This document shows positions 15,097 to 25,715 of a stretch of 33,912 nucleotides of DNA, piece by piece (position 1 is the stretch's first letter; each line of letters opens with the position of its first letter). The DNA comes from Flavicella sp. (GTDB lineage Bacteria; Bacteroidota; Bacteroidia; Flavobacteriales; Flavobacteriaceae), in NCBI RefSeq assembly GCF_029238425.1, contig NZ_JAQWGB010000192.1:1-33912 (forward strand), read 5' to 3'. The position numbers were made by a program, and so were the translations under genes. A model generated the notes under the pieces. That model had not been told where the DNA came from and did no database searches. It was given only the letters and a program-made list of their open reading frames with translations.

Positions 15097-18000
15097 TTAA
15101 TAAACAGCAACTTTTTTAGATACAGTCCCCTTCGATGTTTTTAGTTTTACGATGTAAATTCCCTGAGCCATTTCTTTAGTATTGATTTCAAGATTTTCTT
15201 TTTCATATTGAATTAGTGTACCTAACGAGTTTGAAACAGTCAATTCGGAAATTTCAAGGTCACTTGGTTTTGAAATGGTTATTTTTTGAGTTTTTTTGTC
15301 AAAACGGATGTATAGATTTTCAACATCAGTTAACTCGTTAGCTAAAACTTCATTCTCCTTAAATACAATGGAGAAACGATCAGAGTATTTCCCCTTGTTT
15401 AATGTTAAAGTAGTTCGGCTTCCAGTCTCTAATGGAGTAATCGTTTCAGCTAAATTATCTTTAAGGAAAACTGGGTATTCTATATTTATCCTTTCATCTA
15501 TCATCAAATAAGCATTTCCTGTGTAATTCATAGAGATGGTTAGAGGAACCTCTAGGTCTACAGAAATTTCTTGAATTCCTGCAATAGCATAGGCTTGTCT
15601 ATCGCCATTGAATTGGAAATATGCGTCTGTTCCATCCAAATCAAAGACCTGGCTATCATAGCCCTCTTCTTGTCCAAAAGTATTACCCTCTTTAAAAGAA
15701 ACAGCAATTTGCCTATGTAAATCAAAACCATCGTCATTATTGTATTCAAACCCAAGTTTTAGAACGGGTAATTCATCATTTTGAGATTTTGATTTTTTAT
15801 TATTTCCTTTGAAAAAATGTGAATTACCATTTCCAACAGGAGTATGTGTGCTAAGTGCTCTTTGTGAGTTGTTGAAGGTAATGGTTCCTCCGTTTAGACC
15901 CGCCTTTAAAAAGAAACCTTGCGCAACAGGTATATGTCTTTGTGGAGCGTGATACGTTGCATTCCCTAGCCCTGCGGTGTTGTCAATAGCTACTGTTGCT
16001 GCGGTACCTGTACTCGCGTTTCTAATCCCATAACCTCCTTCGTACTGACCCTGGGTATGATTTCCTCCATCGCCAGTGTGTTCCCAAAAGTATAGAGTAG
16101 ATATTATGGATGAGTTATCCGCAAAAAACTCATCAGCATCCAAAGGTGACGGATAAGGATTACCAAGTAAAGAGTTGTGCCCTGCACTAATAGTGGTTGT
16201 ATAATCACCATCATGAGGTGTACCGACAAAAGTATAGTTTTGAGCAGCTCCAGGTCCTTTTAAAATAAAAGCTTCACCGGCATCGAAAGAGCCTGTTTCT
16301 TTTTGTTGAATCCAGGAAGTTCCTGTCAATCCATTTACATAACTATAGATCCAATAGTTTGCGATGGTTAGTGAGTTTCCTCCAGAGGCAAGACTACCAT
16401 TTAGGGTGCTGTAGTTTCCTGTAAATGATTGGAAGTTTATTTCATCTGGCGTAGAAGTAGCTGTTAAAGGTGTTGTTCCGTCTTTTAAAACTTCCCCTAC
16501 TGTAAACATACTCGATTGTCCTAGTGTGGAAACAGGAGAGGTTAGATAATTGTATCTAAAAACAGTCTCTGCTGTGGCGGTTTGCTCAATATAAAACTTT
16601 CCATTACCTGTAACTTTAGAGGTTCCAGTATGCGTTTGGATTAATTGTGCATCTCCTAACATTTTTAAATCTCCGTCCAACTGCAAGTCGTCCGCTATTT
16701 GTAGGTATAAATTTGTGTCAACACTCAAAACGGATCCAGATTTGATCCATAGACATCCAATCTCTATATTTTCATTTAGAATTGCGTCCGCACCGCCATT
16801 GCTATCTATAGTAACTAACTCAGTATCGTCAGTATCATCCGGTGCTCCCGAGGTTTGACTTGAAGATCCGCCAGACCATGCTCCTGAACCTCCATTGGCA
16901 GATCCGTCCCATGTGATACCATTTACTTCTGTAAATGTGAAATATTTGGTTCCGTCAAAGTCGAAGGTTCCCGTTAGTTGATTGATTCCATTAATGTTAC
17001 TTGTGGACAATGATACAAATTCAACATTTGTAGTTAATGCTTCATTGTCTGCTACTTTTATGGCTATTTGAATACTCGGACTTGTATCAAGGTCAGTTCT
17101 TATATCAGATTCAGGAGCTGCTATCTGCACCATACCGACAGATCCAGTTTCTACGATTTTCCATACACGATTCAGAATTTGTGAAGAACTGCATAAAACT
17201 GAAGTTGCCGTTGTTTTTCCCGTTGCGTTGTTGTTTCCCCACATCAAAAAGTCTTTGTCGGTTGTAAAAGTATTCACATTAGAGGCGTTGTCTGTTGCAA
17301 TAGATCCAAGTCCAATAGTTATTAATGCATCTGAGTTTACGGATTTTGATTGTTTTTGATTTAAGTTTCTTGTTTCATCCAATCCTATTCCGGCGATGTC
17401 ATTGTGATGAGCAGAATTGTCATCATAACTCCAAACTTTGGTGGATCCGTTTGAAAGTAGGTAATCTCCTTCAGTAATAGAACCACTATTATTTGTGTCA
17501 TCCAATGTGAATCCATACTTAATTCCTAAATAAGATTCAATAACTTGTCTTTCTGCATCTGTGTGAGCATTTGTAAATAACATGATTTCTGCTATGCTAC
17601 CATCAATAGTTCTATCATTTATATTTCTATCTCTTCCGGCATAATAGTCGGTTGTGTTATTTGAAAAATTACTTGTGAAAATTCTTGATTGTAGTTCAAA
17701 GTTATCTGGTCTATCATGACTGTTTAAATCCGTATTCAATCCATTTACAAAATTTGAATTACTATCTCTAACTTCGGTTGGAGTATAAGTTGTATTGAAA
17801 ACCTGTGTATCGTCAGAGTGGCCATGACCAATATTATTACTAGTGTTGGTGAATGGAGTTGTCCACGAAGCTGTGGAAGCATCATTATAAACGATATACA
17901 TTGTTCTAGGGTTCATATTTGCATTTGAAATACTTAGAACATCATTGTTTCCTGGTGTAAACGTAATTACAGGGTTAAAGTTTAATAGGTTTTGTGTAGC

Positions 18001-21000
18001 ATCCGGCTCAGAACCACCGCTTCCCGTAAAATTATTATCATCCGTAAAGTCGTTATTGTCATTGGTGTCACTTTGATCTTGCCAGGTAGTAACAGTCGCC
18101 CCGCCGATGACACCTGAATCTGCTCTTAGCCAAAGTGTATTTCCAATTCCAGAAGTAACATCAATAGTATCATCTCTAAAATCTACATCCCCTCCAGTTA
18201 ACAAGTCGGTATCAGAATCTGGTAAACCTGTAAGGTTATCAATGTTTCCGTTTACGTCTAAGTAATCATTGGACGTGTATATATTGCTATCCAAACCATT
18301 CACACCGTTTGCTCCACTTAAAGTCAGCCCCGCTTCGATAGTATCGTCTTGGCCTTCGTTATCCGAATCTGTATCTATATAATCCTCATTATCAGTCCCG
18401 TCGGTGTTTACAGGTGTTAGTCCACCTAAATAAGCGGAGTTCACTCCATTGTTGTTCTCATATGTTTGGGAATCGTCGTTGGCAGGAGGGATATAGCTAT
18501 TGGTAAGTTGAGCTTCAAGGTTATCCGGAATTCCATCACCATCTGAATCTAAATCTAAATAATTTTTGATTCCATCATTATCAGTATCTAAGATGGTTCC
18601 TTCTTCAGTGTCTAGAATTCCATCGTTATCATCATCAAGGTCAACGGTATCATTTACACCATCATTGTCATTATCACCTATGCTAGTTGCATCTCTAAAG
18701 TCCACATCTCCACCAAAATTCATGTCACCGTCCGAATCTGGTAAGTTTTCTGGATCGTTTAAAATCCCGTTTACATCCGAATAATTATCAATAGTATCAA
18801 TGTTGTTGTCTAAACCATTAAGTCCTACATTTCCATTTAAAGTAAGGTTTGCTTCGGTGGTATCATTACTACCTTCATTATCAGAATCTGTGTCTAGATA
18901 ATCTGGGTTGTCTACACCATCTGTGTTTATAGGAGTAAGTCCTGATGGATAGGCAGTATCAACACCAGAATTATTGTAAGTCCCATTTGGAGGTATGTAG
19001 CCTATTGTTGTTTGGGCTTCTATATTATCAGGGATCCCATCTCCATCAGAGTCGAGATCTAAAAAGTCGGATATTCCATCTAAATCAGTATCTGTTGGAT
19101 TGGTTAATGGGTTGTTATCATTGTCTAAATTGGCATCTTCAACAGTATCATAAATCCCATCATTATCATCATCCAAATCCACATCATTTGCAATTCCATC
19201 ATCATCTGTATCAGGGAACCCACTAATTAATTTGATAAAAATAGCCGAGTCATAAGAATTATCTGTTACGTCACAGATTGCAAATTTTACATGATATGTT
19301 TCACCAGGAGTCAAACCTGTAGCTGATGCTCTTATTTTTTTAGTTATTCCATCATATTCAATGGAGAGATTTCCACTACTATTGTCTGTGAAATAAGAAG
19401 ATTGCGTCAAGTCGCCGCAATTAGCTGCGTTTCCACTAGAACCAACAGAACCATTGTTTAAGTTGTTTATTGAAACGGTATTGTTTGTCCCTGGAACCAA
19501 GGCGATATTTTGCGCACCTACAATTTCATTTCCAGAAACAAAATATCCGAATACGTCATTAAAACTAGAGCATACGTATTCGTTGTATTCATCCGATGCA
19601 AATTGATAATCTATAGTAAGAACCGTTGCTTCTTCGTCTAGTTCAGCATCAAATTCAAAGATTACAGGGTCATTCATAGAACCGCTTGCAAGTGGGTCCA
19701 AATCAGTGTCATTTGTAGAGGTACCATGACTTGTTGTGCTTCCCCCGCTTGAGTTTGTAGAAAAAGATTCTGTAACGGTTCCTGTTGTTAAAATAATTCC
19801 ATCATCCACCTCAAGCCCTTTACCTTGGATAGCTCCCACAAAAGTTCCTATCTGAGTTCCTTGTCCTGTCGTTATTGTTTGGTTTGTGATTGTAACTCCT
19901 GGTCCTTCAATAGAGTTTTTTAAATCGGTAGCACTTGCACCTGTTGTAAACGAAAAAGGAGTGGATTGCGTATTGTCTCGGTAGTCAATATCACCTCCTG
20001 AATTTAAATCAGCATCGGTATCCGGAAGTGTTGTAGGATCATTTAAAGAACCATTTACATCTGAATAATCATCGATTGATTCATAGTTTGAGTCCAGACC
20101 ATTTGAACCGTAAATTCCAGACAAACTGTAACCGGCTTCTGTGGTGTCATTGTCTCCTTCATTGTCCGAATCGGTATCTTGGTAGTCAGGGAGTGCATCT
20201 CCTTCTGTGTTTATTGGCGTAAGTCCACCAGAATAAGCAGTGTCTAAACCATTTGCATCGTAAGAATGATTTGGTGGGATATAACTATTGGTAGCTTGAG
20301 CCTCCACATTATCTGGAATACCATCATTGTCAGAATCTAAATCTAGATAGTCGTAAATACCATCATTATCGGTGTCTTCGGGAGTACAAGACACAATGTT
20401 TTTTAGCTGATTGATTTCACTAAAAGTAAGGGACTTATCGTAATGATAGATTTCATCCATCAATCCAGTAAAATAATGTCCACTACCGGAGCCAAATGCA
20501 TTGTTTGAGTTTGTAGCACCAAATCCACTTCCGTTTCCATGGTTTGTCAAAGTGGCTTCTTCAGTATCTACGGAGCCAGAAGGAATACCATCCAAATAGA
20601 GGGTTAATATTCCTGCTTCAAAAGTAGCAGCAATATGATACCATTGATTTAGGGTACTTATGGTGAATGTAGGAGTGGTGAAGATGTTAGTGGCCGTGTC
20701 ATTGTTGATCGCACATTCTAGTGTTGTTCCGTTAAGTCTTATTGCAAAACCTCTACCTGTAGCACCTTCTTCTACTAAGGTTTGTTCTCCACTTAAGGAT
20801 TGAGGGTAGATCCAAAAAGAATATGTAAAGTTAGCAATAGTCTGATTTAAAAATGTACCATCACTATAATGCAATATAGTTGAAGATCCATCAAACTGAA
20901 GAGAAGTACTTCCTTGAATTGCAATAGGGCTATAGACTTCTGTTATTCCAGTTTGTAGGTTGTAGGCATTGTTTGTTGAGTCATTTGTGGTGTTGTCCAA

Positions 21001-21321
21001 AGACCAGTAAGCATCATAACCAGATATTGGGGTACAGGTGTTTTCTACTTCATCCAAAATACCATCATTGTCATCATCCAAATCAGCCAAGTCATCAACA
21101 CTGTCTGCATCATTATCAGAAGCGAAAAAAGCATAGGCGTATGTTTGTGGGGTTTTCGTATCACTTAAAATATTTTGAAGGACACTCTCTTTAAAAATAA
21201 AAGAGGTATAGTCAAAAGAATTTGGGTCTATTGGTTTTTTTGCAAAAGCACTTGAAAAGCCGAAGAAAAACAATAAATATACCAATAAAACTATTGGAGG
21301 TGAATAGGTTTTTTTGAACAT
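15097..21321 (-). CDS. Giant T9SS-secreted protein with thrombospondin type 3 repeats, LamG and choice-of-anchor L-like domains
   Basis: The 2074-residue product starts with a signal peptide (residues 1-27, ending AFA-KK). A TSP3 calcium repeat (about 69-96, [12 protein letters not shown]) is followed by a LamG/concanavalin-like domain (about 99-310, [23 protein letters not shown]) and a TSP3-rich module (314-447). Next come a choice-of-anchor L-type domain (about 448-700, [38 protein letters not shown]), two further copies of the module (701-873 and 874-1047), and a second lectin-like region resembling DUF8202 (about 1050-1340, [19 protein letters not shown]). A beta-rich middle leads to a type A T9SS sorting domain at about 2000-2074 ending [15 protein letters not shown] plus a basic-hydrophobic tail. 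It is probably exported and anchored at the cell surface for adhesion or gliding-type contact; the ligand is unknown. Confidence 0.93.
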   Translation of the reverse strand: MFKKTYSPPIVLLVYLLFFFGFSSAFAKKPIDPNSFDYTSFIFKESVLQNILSDTKTPQTYAYAFFASDNDADSVDDLADLDDDNDGILDEVENTCTPISGYDAYWSLDNTTNDSTNNAYNLQTGITEVYSPIAIQGSTSLQFDGSSTILHYSDGTFLNQTIANFTYSFWIYPQSLSGEQTLVEEGATGRGFAIRLNGTTLECAINNDTATNIFTTPTFTISTLNQWYHIAATFEAGILTLYLDGIPSGSVDTEEATLTNHGNGSGFGATNSNNAFGSGSGHYFTGLMDEIYHYDKSLTFSEINQLKNIVSCTPEDTDNDGIYDYLDLDSDNDGIPDNVEAQATNSYIPPNHSYDANGLDTAYSGGLTPINTEGDALPDYQDTDSDNEGDNDTTEAGYSLSGIYGSNGLDSNYESIDDYSDVNGSLNDPTTLPDTDADLNSGGDIDYRDNTQSTPFSFTTGASATDLKNSIEGPGVTITNQTITTGQGTQIGTFVGAIQGKGLEVDDGIILTTGTVTESFSTNSSGGSTTSHGTSTNDTDLDPLASGSMNDPVIFEFDAELDEEATVLTIDYQFASDEYNEYVCSSFNDVFGYFVSGNEIVGAQNIALVPGTNNTVSINNLNNGSVGSSGNAANCGDLTQSSYFTDNSSGNLSIEYDGITKKIRASATGLTPGETYHVKFAICDVTDNSYDSAIFIKLISGFPDTDDDGIANDVDLDDDNDGIYDTVEDANLDNDNNPLTNPTDTDLDGISDFLDLDSDGDGIPDNIEAQTTIGYIPPNGTYNNSGVDTAYPSGLTPINTDGVDNPDYLDTDSDNEGSNDTTEANLTLNGNVGLNGLDNNIDTIDNYSDVNGILNDPENLPDSDGDMNFGGDVDFRDATSIGDNDNDGVNDTVDLDDDNDGILDTEEGTILDTDNDGIKNYLDLDSDGDGIPDNLEAQLTNSYIPPANDDSQTYENNNGVNSAYLGGLTPVNTDGTDNEDYIDTDSDNEGQDDTIEAGLTLSGANGVNGLDSNIYTSNDYLDVNGNIDNLTGLPDSDTDLLTGGDVDFRDDTIDVTSGIGNTLWLRADSGVIGGATVTTWQDQSDTNDNNDFTDDNNFTGSGGSEPDATQNLLNFNPVITFTPGNNDVLSISNANMNPRTMYIVYNDASTASWTTPFTNTSNNIGHGHSDDTQVFNTTYTPTEVRDSNSNFVNGLNTDLNSHDRPDNFELQSRIFTSNFSNNTTDYYAGRDRNINDRTIDGSIAEIMLFTNAHTDAERQVIESYLGIKYGFTLDDTNNSGSITEGDYLLSNGSTKVWSYDDNSAHHNDIAGIGLDETRNLNQKQSKSVNSDALITIGLGSIATDNASNVNTFTTDKDFLMWGNNNATGKTTATSVLCSSSQILNRVWKIVETGSVGMVQIAAPESDIRTDLDTSPSIQIAIKVADNEALTTNVEFVSLSTSNINGINQLTGTFDFDGTKYFTFTEVNGITWDGSANGGSGAWSGGSSSQTSGAPDDTDDTELVTIDSNGGADAILNENIEIGCLWIKSGSVLSVDTNLYLQIADDLQLDGDLKMLGDAQLIQTHTGTSKVTGNGKFYIEQTATAETVFRYNYLTSPVSTLGQSSMFTVGEVLKDGTTPLTATSTPDEINFQSFTGNYSTLNGSLASGGNSLTIANYWIYSYVNGLTGTSWIQQKETGSFDAGEAFILKGPGAAQNYTFVGTPHDGDYTTTISAGHNSLLGNPYPSPLDADEFFADNSSIISTLYFWEHTGDGGNHTQGQYEGGYGIRNASTGTAATVAIDNTAGLGNATYHAPQRHIPVAQGFFLKAGLNGGTITFNNSQRALSTHTPVGNGNSHFFKGNNKKSKSQNDELPVLKLGFEYNNDDGFDLHRQIAVSFKEGNTFGQEEGYDSQVFDLDGTDAYFQFNGDRQAYAIAGIQEISVDLEVPLTISMNYTGNAYLMIDERINIEYPVFLKDNLAETITPLETGSRTTLTLNKGKYSDRFSIVFKENEVLANELTDVENLYIRFDKKTQKITISKPSDLEISELTVSNSLGTLIQYEKENLEINTKEMAQGIYIVKLKTSKGTVSKKVAVY
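18180..20390 (-). repeat. Three copies of a TSP3-containing module inside the giant gene
   Basis: A module with fixed landmarks occurs three times in the coding strand, at about 20390-19980, 19218-18700 and 18700-18180. The landmarks are DLDSD-DGIPDN-EAQ, a YIPP turn, GGLTP(I/V)NT (SGLTP in the second copy), [12 protein letters not shown], a D-DVNG turn, LPD-D-D and GGD(I/V)D(F/Y)RD. The first copy is separated from the others by the choice-of-anchor L-type domain. Copies 2 and 3 lie back to back. Acidic Asp-rich loops would bind many calcium ions. Confidence 0.85.
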
Positions 21322-21389
21322 TTTAAACAGGATCTTAAGGGATTCTAAAAATAAGCATTTTTTCAGAGGGTATATGTTTATTTTAATAA

Positions 21390-21409
21390 GTATTAACCAA
21401 TGTTAATAC
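21390..21409. promoter_or_regulatory. Perfect 8+4+8 inverted repeat between the giant gene and the symporter genes
   Basis: GTATTAAC-CAAT-GTTAATAC is a perfect inverted repeat in the 211-base divergent intergenic region, the largest gap in the window. It lies 68 bases upstream of the giant gene's ATG and 123 bases upstream of the first symporter's ATG. A dimeric regulator could use it. I see no other clear element in this gap; an almost-consensus TATATTTT lies near 21492. Confidence 0.5.
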
Positions 21410-21532
21410 GCGGGTTAAAGTTGTTTTTACATTTATTACTACAAGGTTTGCGTTAGTTGATTTTTTTTGAGGAGATTTTTTCGATTAAAATTATATTTTA
21501 GCGGCATTAAAAATTAAATCAATTAAATTTAT

Positions 21533-23215
21533 ATGGGAATTATTTCATTTGTAGGCTTTACTGCTTTGGTAGCGATTATAGCTTATTTGGCAACAAGGAA
21601 AAATAAACAATCAGCGGACGGATACTTTTTAGGTGGACGTAGTTTGACAGGGCCTGTTATTGCTGGTTCTTTGCTACTTACAAATCTATCAACAGAACAA
21701 ATTGTAGGTTTGAATGGTGCAGCCTTTGATGAAGGGATTTTAGTGATGGCATGGGAAACATTAGCAGCAATCGCAATGGTTGTAACAGCTGTGTTTTTGT
21801 TGCCGAGGTATTTAAAAGGAGGAATTACTACAGTACCTCAATTTTTAGAGAGTAGATATGATAAATTGACTAAAACTTTGGTTTCTGGATTGTTTCTATC
21901 AGGGTATGTAGTTGTTTTGTTGCCTATTGTATTGTATTCGGGTGCTTTGGCAGTAAATACTATGTTTGATGTTCCTAAGTTGTTAGGAGTAGGGGAGTTT
22001 ACAGGATTGTATATTACTGTTTTTGCAATTGGAACGATTGGAGTTTTTTATGCAGTATTTGGAGGATTGAAAGCCGTTGCCGTTTCGGATTCAATAAATG
22101 CAGTTGGGTTGTTAATTGGAGGATTGGCGATTCCTGTTTTTGGTTTGATGGCAATTGGATCTGGTAGTATTGGAGAAGGACTAGATGTTTTAGTTTCTTA
22201 TTCTAAACCGTTAGGTAAGATGAATTCTTTGGGAGGACCTGAGGCATCTGTACCATTTGGAACTATATTTACCGGGATGATGTTAGTTCAGTTATTTTAC
22301 TGGGGAACAAATCAAGCTATTATTCAAAGAGCCTTAGGAGCTAAAAATTTAGCTGAAGGACAAAAGGGGTTATTATATGCAGCATTTTTGAAAATTTTAG
22401 GACCTTTGATGTTAGTGCTGCCAGGTATGATTGCATTTTATATGGCACAACATCCAGAAAGCTTTAACTTTTTTGCTGCTGGAGATGCGATCAACAAAGA
22501 TCAAGCGTATCCATTGTTAGTAAAGCAAGTGTTGCCGGCTAGTATGGTTGGCTTTTTTGCTGCAGTTTTGTTTGGAGCTATTTTGAGTTCATTTAACGGA
22601 GGGTTAAACAGTTCTGTTACTTTATTTGGATTGGATATTTACAAGGCTCATATCAACACAGAAGCATCAGATGCGAAAGTTGTGAAAGTGGGTAAAACAT
22701 TTGGAATATTTTTAGCGATTGCTGCCATGTGCATTGCTCCTTGGCTGATCAAAGCATCTGGAGGATTGTTTGCATACTTACAAGAGGTAAACGGATGTTA
22801 CTCTATTCCAATTTTTACAATTATTGTGGTTGGGTATTTGACAAAAAGAGTACCGGCTATAGCAGCAAAGATTGGATTATTTTCAGGTGTTGTATTGTAT
22901 TCAATAAGTCAGTTTATTATCAAGCCTATGATGGTAAGTTCAGCAGTTGCAGATGCAAAAGCATCAGGAGTTTCCGATGCATTGGAGTTGGCAATGATTG
23001 AAAGTACTGCTTATCCACATTTCTTGCATGTAATGGCTATATTATTTGTATTGAATATTGTAATTATGCTTATCATTGGAAAATTAAAACCGAGAGAGGT
23101 TGATTTTGTTCAGGAGTACACAGAACAAGTAGATATCAAACCTTGGAGTATTTTGAAGCCTGTAAGTATTGTAATTTTAGTAATTGTAGTTGGTATTTAC
23201 ATCTATTTTAGCTAA
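21533..23215 (+). CDS. SSS-family sodium:solute symporter, YidK-like
   Basis: This 560-residue inner-membrane transporter has about 14 hydrophobic segments and the SSS signature. It closely resembles E. coli YidK (LLTNLSTEQIVGLNG, FLPRYLKGGITT, LPIVLYSGALA). Aligned by motif with vSGLT, the sugar-site positions are Q56, E75, A78 (Ser in vSGLT), Q253 (Asn in vSGLT), K287 and Q417. The inner-gate Tyr is Y256, and the sodium-site Ser pair is S352-S353. A sodium-coupled sugar or sugar-like substrate is therefore likely, but identity is unknown. It is followed by its own terminator, then by a second SSS gene. Confidence 0.92.
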   Translation: MGIISFVGFTALVAIIAYLATRKNKQSADGYFLGGRSLTGPVIAGSLLLTNLSTEQIVGLNGAAFDEGILVMAWETLAAIAMVVTAVFLLPRYLKGGITTVPQFLESRYDKLTKTLVSGLFLSGYVVVLLPIVLYSGALAVNTMFDVPKLLGVGEFTGLYITVFAIGTIGVFYAVFGGLKAVAVSDSINAVGLLIGGLAIPVFGLMAIGSGSIGEGLDVLVSYSKPLGKMNSLGGPEASVPFGTIFTGMMLVQLFYWGTNQAIIQRALGAKNLAEGQKGLLYAAFLKILGPLMLVLPGMIAFYMAQHPESFNFFAAGDAINKDQAYPLLVKQVLPASMVGFFAAVLFGAILSSFNGGLNSSVTLFGLDIYKAHINTEASDAKVVKVGKTFGIFLAIAAMCIAPWLIKASGGLFAYLQEVNGCYSIPIFTIIVVGYLTKRVPAIAAKIGLFSGVVLYSISQFIIKPMMVSSAVADAKASGVSDALELAMIESTAYPHFLHVMAILFVLNIVIMLIIGKLKPREVDFVQEYTEQVDIKPWSILKPVSIVILVIVVGIYIYFS

Positions 23216-23233
23216 GGTTTAAAAATTAAGGAT

Positions 23234-23272
23234 AAAAAAGAGCTAGTAATTAATTTTGCTAGCTCTTTTTTA
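23234..23272 (+). terminator. Terminator after the YidK-like symporter gene
   Basis: AAAAAAGAGCTAG and CTAGCTCTTTTTT form a 13-bp perfect stem with a 12-base loop and a T-rich end, 18 bases after the stop codon. It separates the two symporter genes transcriptionally. Confidence 0.9.
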
Positions 23273-23304
23273 TTGTTCTCATAAACATATGTTGTCAAGC
23301 GAAA

Positions 23305-23312
23305 TAAATTTG
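23305..23312 (+). promoter_or_regulatory. Candidate -7 box for the vSGLT-like gene
   Basis: TAAATTTG fits TAnnTTTG, 41 bases upstream of the ATG at 23354 and after the preceding terminator. No TTG lies at standard spacing upstream. Confidence 0.4.
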
Positions 23313-23353
23313 ATATATTAGTGCCGCTTAAACACTAACTTAAATTATATATT

Positions 23354-24970
23354 ATGACAACAGGATTTCATTTTTGGGATTACTTCATTTTTGTAGCTTA
23401 TGCAATTCTTATTTTAGGAGTAGGATTGTGGGTTTCTAGAGATAAAGATGGACATCAAAAAAATGCGGAAGATTATTTTTTAGCCAGTAAATCATTACCA
23501 TGGTGGGCTATTGGAACATCTTTAATTGCAGCAAATATTTCAGCAGAACAATTTATTGGGATGTCTGGATCAGGATTTGCTTTAGGTTTGGCTATCGCTT
23601 CTTATGAGTGGATGGCAGCCTTAACACTTATTATCGTAGGAAAATATTTCTTACCAATATTTATTGAAAAAGGACTTTATACAATTCCGGAATTTGTTGA
23701 AAAACGATTCTCAACAAATTTGAAAACTATTTTAGCTGTTTTCTGGATTGGATTGTATGTATTTGTGAATCTTGCATCTGTATTGTATTTAGGAGGATTG
23801 GCTATTGAAACGATCATCGGTATTGATATGATGTATGCCGTAATTGGTTTGTCTCTTTTTGCTGCTGCCTATTCATTATACGGAGGATTATCTGCCGTAG
23901 CATGGACAGATATTATTCAGGTGGTTTTCTTGGTGTTAGGTGGTTTGATTACTACTTATTTGGCTTTGAATACCGTTTCTGGAGGAGAAGGAGCATGGCA
24001 AGGTATGGTAGCTGTATATGAGGCAGCTCCGGACAGATTTAACATGATTTTAGAAGAAAGTAACCCACAATATGCAAACTTACCAGGAATTGGAGTTTTA
24101 GTTGGAGGATTATGGGTAGCAAACTTATATTACTGGGGATTCAATCAATATATCATTCAACGTACCTTAGCTGCGAAATCATTAAAAGAATCTCAAAAAG
24201 GTATTTTATTGGCAGCTGCATTAAAGTTGATCATTCCTTTTATTGTTGTAATTCCTGGAATTGCAGCATATGTGATTGTTAATGACCCTGAATTGATGGC
24301 TAGCTTAGGAGAGGTTGGGAAATTAAATATGCCAAGTGTAGATGCTGCTGATAAAGCATATCCTTGGTTGTTACAATTCTTGCCAACTGGATTGAAAGGA
24401 ATTGCATTTGCAGCATTGGCCGCAGCAATTGTATCTTCATTGGCTTCTATGTTGAATTCAACATCTACGATCTTTACAATGGATATTTATAAGCAATACA
24501 TTAACAAAGAGGCAAACGATAAAACAACGGTAAATGTTGGTCGTATCTCAGCAGCGGTTGCCTTGGCAATTGCAGCAGTAATGGCTCCTTTATTAGGTGG
24601 TATTGATCAAGCATTCCAGTTTATTCAAGAATACACAGGTATTGTAAGTCCAGGTATCTTGGGTGTATTTATGTTAGGATTGTTCTGGAAAAAGACAACA
24701 AACAAAGCTGCTATCTGGGGAGCATTATTATCAATTCCAGTGGCCGTATTGTTTAAAATGACGAGCATGCCTTGGATGGACCAAATGGGATTGACTACTT
24801 TGGTGACGATGGCCATTATTATTGCAATTAGCTTCTTGCAAAATAAAGGTCAGGATGATGAAAAAGGAATTGATTTGACTAAAGGTGTATTTAATACTTC
24901 GCCATTATTTAATATAGGTTCTTTTGCAATTATGATTGTGCTAGTTGCATTGTATGCGATGTTCTGGTAA
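23354..24970 (+). CDS. Sodium/sugar cotransporter, vSGLT-like (SSS family)
   Basis: The 538-residue protein resembles Vibrio parahaemolyticus vSGLT along its entire length, including NISAEQFIGMSGSG, IEKGLYTIPEFVEKRF and IQEYTGIVSPGILGVF. With a constant offset of three, the vSGLT galactose site maps to Q66, E85, A88 (Ser91 in vSGLT), N257, K291 and Q425. The outer gate maps to M70, Y84 and F421, the inner gate to Y260, and the sodium site to A59, I62, S361 and S362. Only Ser91 to Ala differs. It probably imports galactose or glucose with sodium, but the substitution could alter preference. No sugar-catabolic gene is nearby. It has its own terminator. Confidence 0.96.
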   Translation: MTTGFHFWDYFIFVAYAILILGVGLWVSRDKDGHQKNAEDYFLASKSLPWWAIGTSLIAANISAEQFIGMSGSGFALGLAIASYEWMAALTLIIVGKYFLPIFIEKGLYTIPEFVEKRFSTNLKTILAVFWIGLYVFVNLASVLYLGGLAIETIIGIDMMYAVIGLSLFAAAYSLYGGLSAVAWTDIIQVVFLVLGGLITTYLALNTVSGGEGAWQGMVAVYEAAPDRFNMILEESNPQYANLPGIGVLVGGLWVANLYYWGFNQYIIQRTLAAKSLKESQKGILLAAALKLIIPFIVVIPGIAAYVIVNDPELMASLGEVGKLNMPSVDAADKAYPWLLQFLPTGLKGIAFAALAAAIVSSLASMLNSTSTIFTMDIYKQYINKEANDKTTVNVGRISAAVALAIAAVMAPLLGGIDQAFQFIQEYTGIVSPGILGVFMLGLFWKKTTNKAAIWGALLSIPVAVLFKMTSMPWMDQMGLTTLVTMAIIIAISFLQNKGQDDEKGIDLTKGVFNTSPLFNIGSFAIMIVLVALYAMFW

Positions 24971-24993
24971 AAGAAGAAAATAGAATAAAATAT

Positions 24994-25027
24994 AAAAGCC
25001 ACTCAAGTTATTGAGTGGCTTTTTTTA
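24994..25027. terminator. Terminator between the vSGLT-like and DUF4494 genes
   Basis: AAAAGCCACTCAA and TTGAGTGGCTTTT form a perfect 13-bp stem with a four-base loop (GTTA), followed by T residues on the plus strand. It lies 24 bases after the symporter stop and 24 bases beyond the stop of the convergent DUF4494 gene, so it may serve both. Confidence 0.9.
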
Positions 25028-25050
25028 TGTTAGATAAAATGGAAGAAAAT

Positions 25051-25611
25051 TTATTCTTCTACCTCTTCTTCAAGTTCTTCTTCTAATGCTTCACTTTCTG
25101 TTTCTTCAGCTACTTCCTCAAAAGAGTCACTTGGTTCTAAAGGACGTAAGTTTTCAGGAACTTCTTCGTTTAAAGGTGCTTCTTCTTCACCATCATAATA
25201 AGGGAATACATCAAGTATAGGAGATTCAACAACACTTGGTATTTCGTAATTACTTACCGTGTCCGTTAAACTAGCAGCCAATACATCATACGCGTCTTTT
25301 ACATCATTGGCTTGAACTAAAATATAAGAGTTTGCTCTTTTTTCAGATCCTTTTTCTTCGTCTATAGTGATGCATGATAATTTACACTTAAACCATCTAT
25401 CTCCTGCTTCATTTGGGCAAATTTCAGCAAAGTTTGCCACCTTGATGTTTGTAATTTTAAACTCTGTAGAAATGTACTGTACCATTTCCTCATTTACCCT
25501 AGCTTCTGCTTCTGTAAAAGACATTGCGTCAAATAAATAGGGCTGGTTGAATGTTTTTACTCTATCATCTTCGTCAATTCTGCTATATTTTATTTTACAT
25601 TCGTACCACAT
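25051..25611 (-). CDS. DUF4494 family protein with acidic tail
   Basis: Read from ATG 25611, the 186-residue product starts MWYECKIKYSRIDEDDR, the typical opening of the Bacteroidetes DUF4494 family, and continues with PYLFDAMSFTEAEARVNEE and WFKCKLSCITIDEE. The conserved domain covers about residues 1-125. The remaining tail is rich in Glu, Asp and Pro and ends in a highly acidic Glu stretch, so it is probably disordered. No transmembrane or signal segment is seen. An in-frame start 12 codons upstream (25647) lies in the -7 box and is unlikely. Function is unknown. Confidence 0.88.
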   Translation of the reverse strand: MWYECKIKYSRIDEDDRVKTFNQPYLFDAMSFTEAEARVNEEMVQYISTEFKITNIKVANFAEICPNEAGDRWFKCKLSCITIDEEKGSEKRANSYILVQANDVKDAYDVLAASLTDTVSNYEIPSVVESPILDVFPYYDGEEEAPLNEEVPENLRPLEPSDSFEEVAEETESEALEEELEEEVEE

Positions 25612-25644
25612 AGTTGTTTGATTTATAGTTAAAAATTTGAAGAG

Positions 25645-25652
25645 CAAATATA
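25645..25652 (-). promoter_or_regulatory. Candidate -7 box for the DUF4494 gene
   Basis: TATATTTG on the minus strand fits TAnnTTTG and ends 33 bases upstream of ATG 25611. A -33 TTG is not seen at standard spacing. Confidence 0.45.
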
Positions 25653-25715
25653 AACTTTTGGCCTAAATAGTACTCGTATGAAGTCTAAAATATTTATTAA
25701 GAATATGTTTATAAA

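Noticed and set aside
18945-19226. Plus-strand open frame rich in His and Gln, and others like it opposite the giant gene
   Set aside because: The odd composition mirrors the Asp/Asn codons of the calcium repeats on the other strand; it is a shadow.
18180-20390. CRISPR-like or tandem DNA repeat array
   Set aside because: The periodic pattern is protein-coding repetition of calcium-binding modules in one continuous frame, with diverged DNA and no fixed-length spacers.
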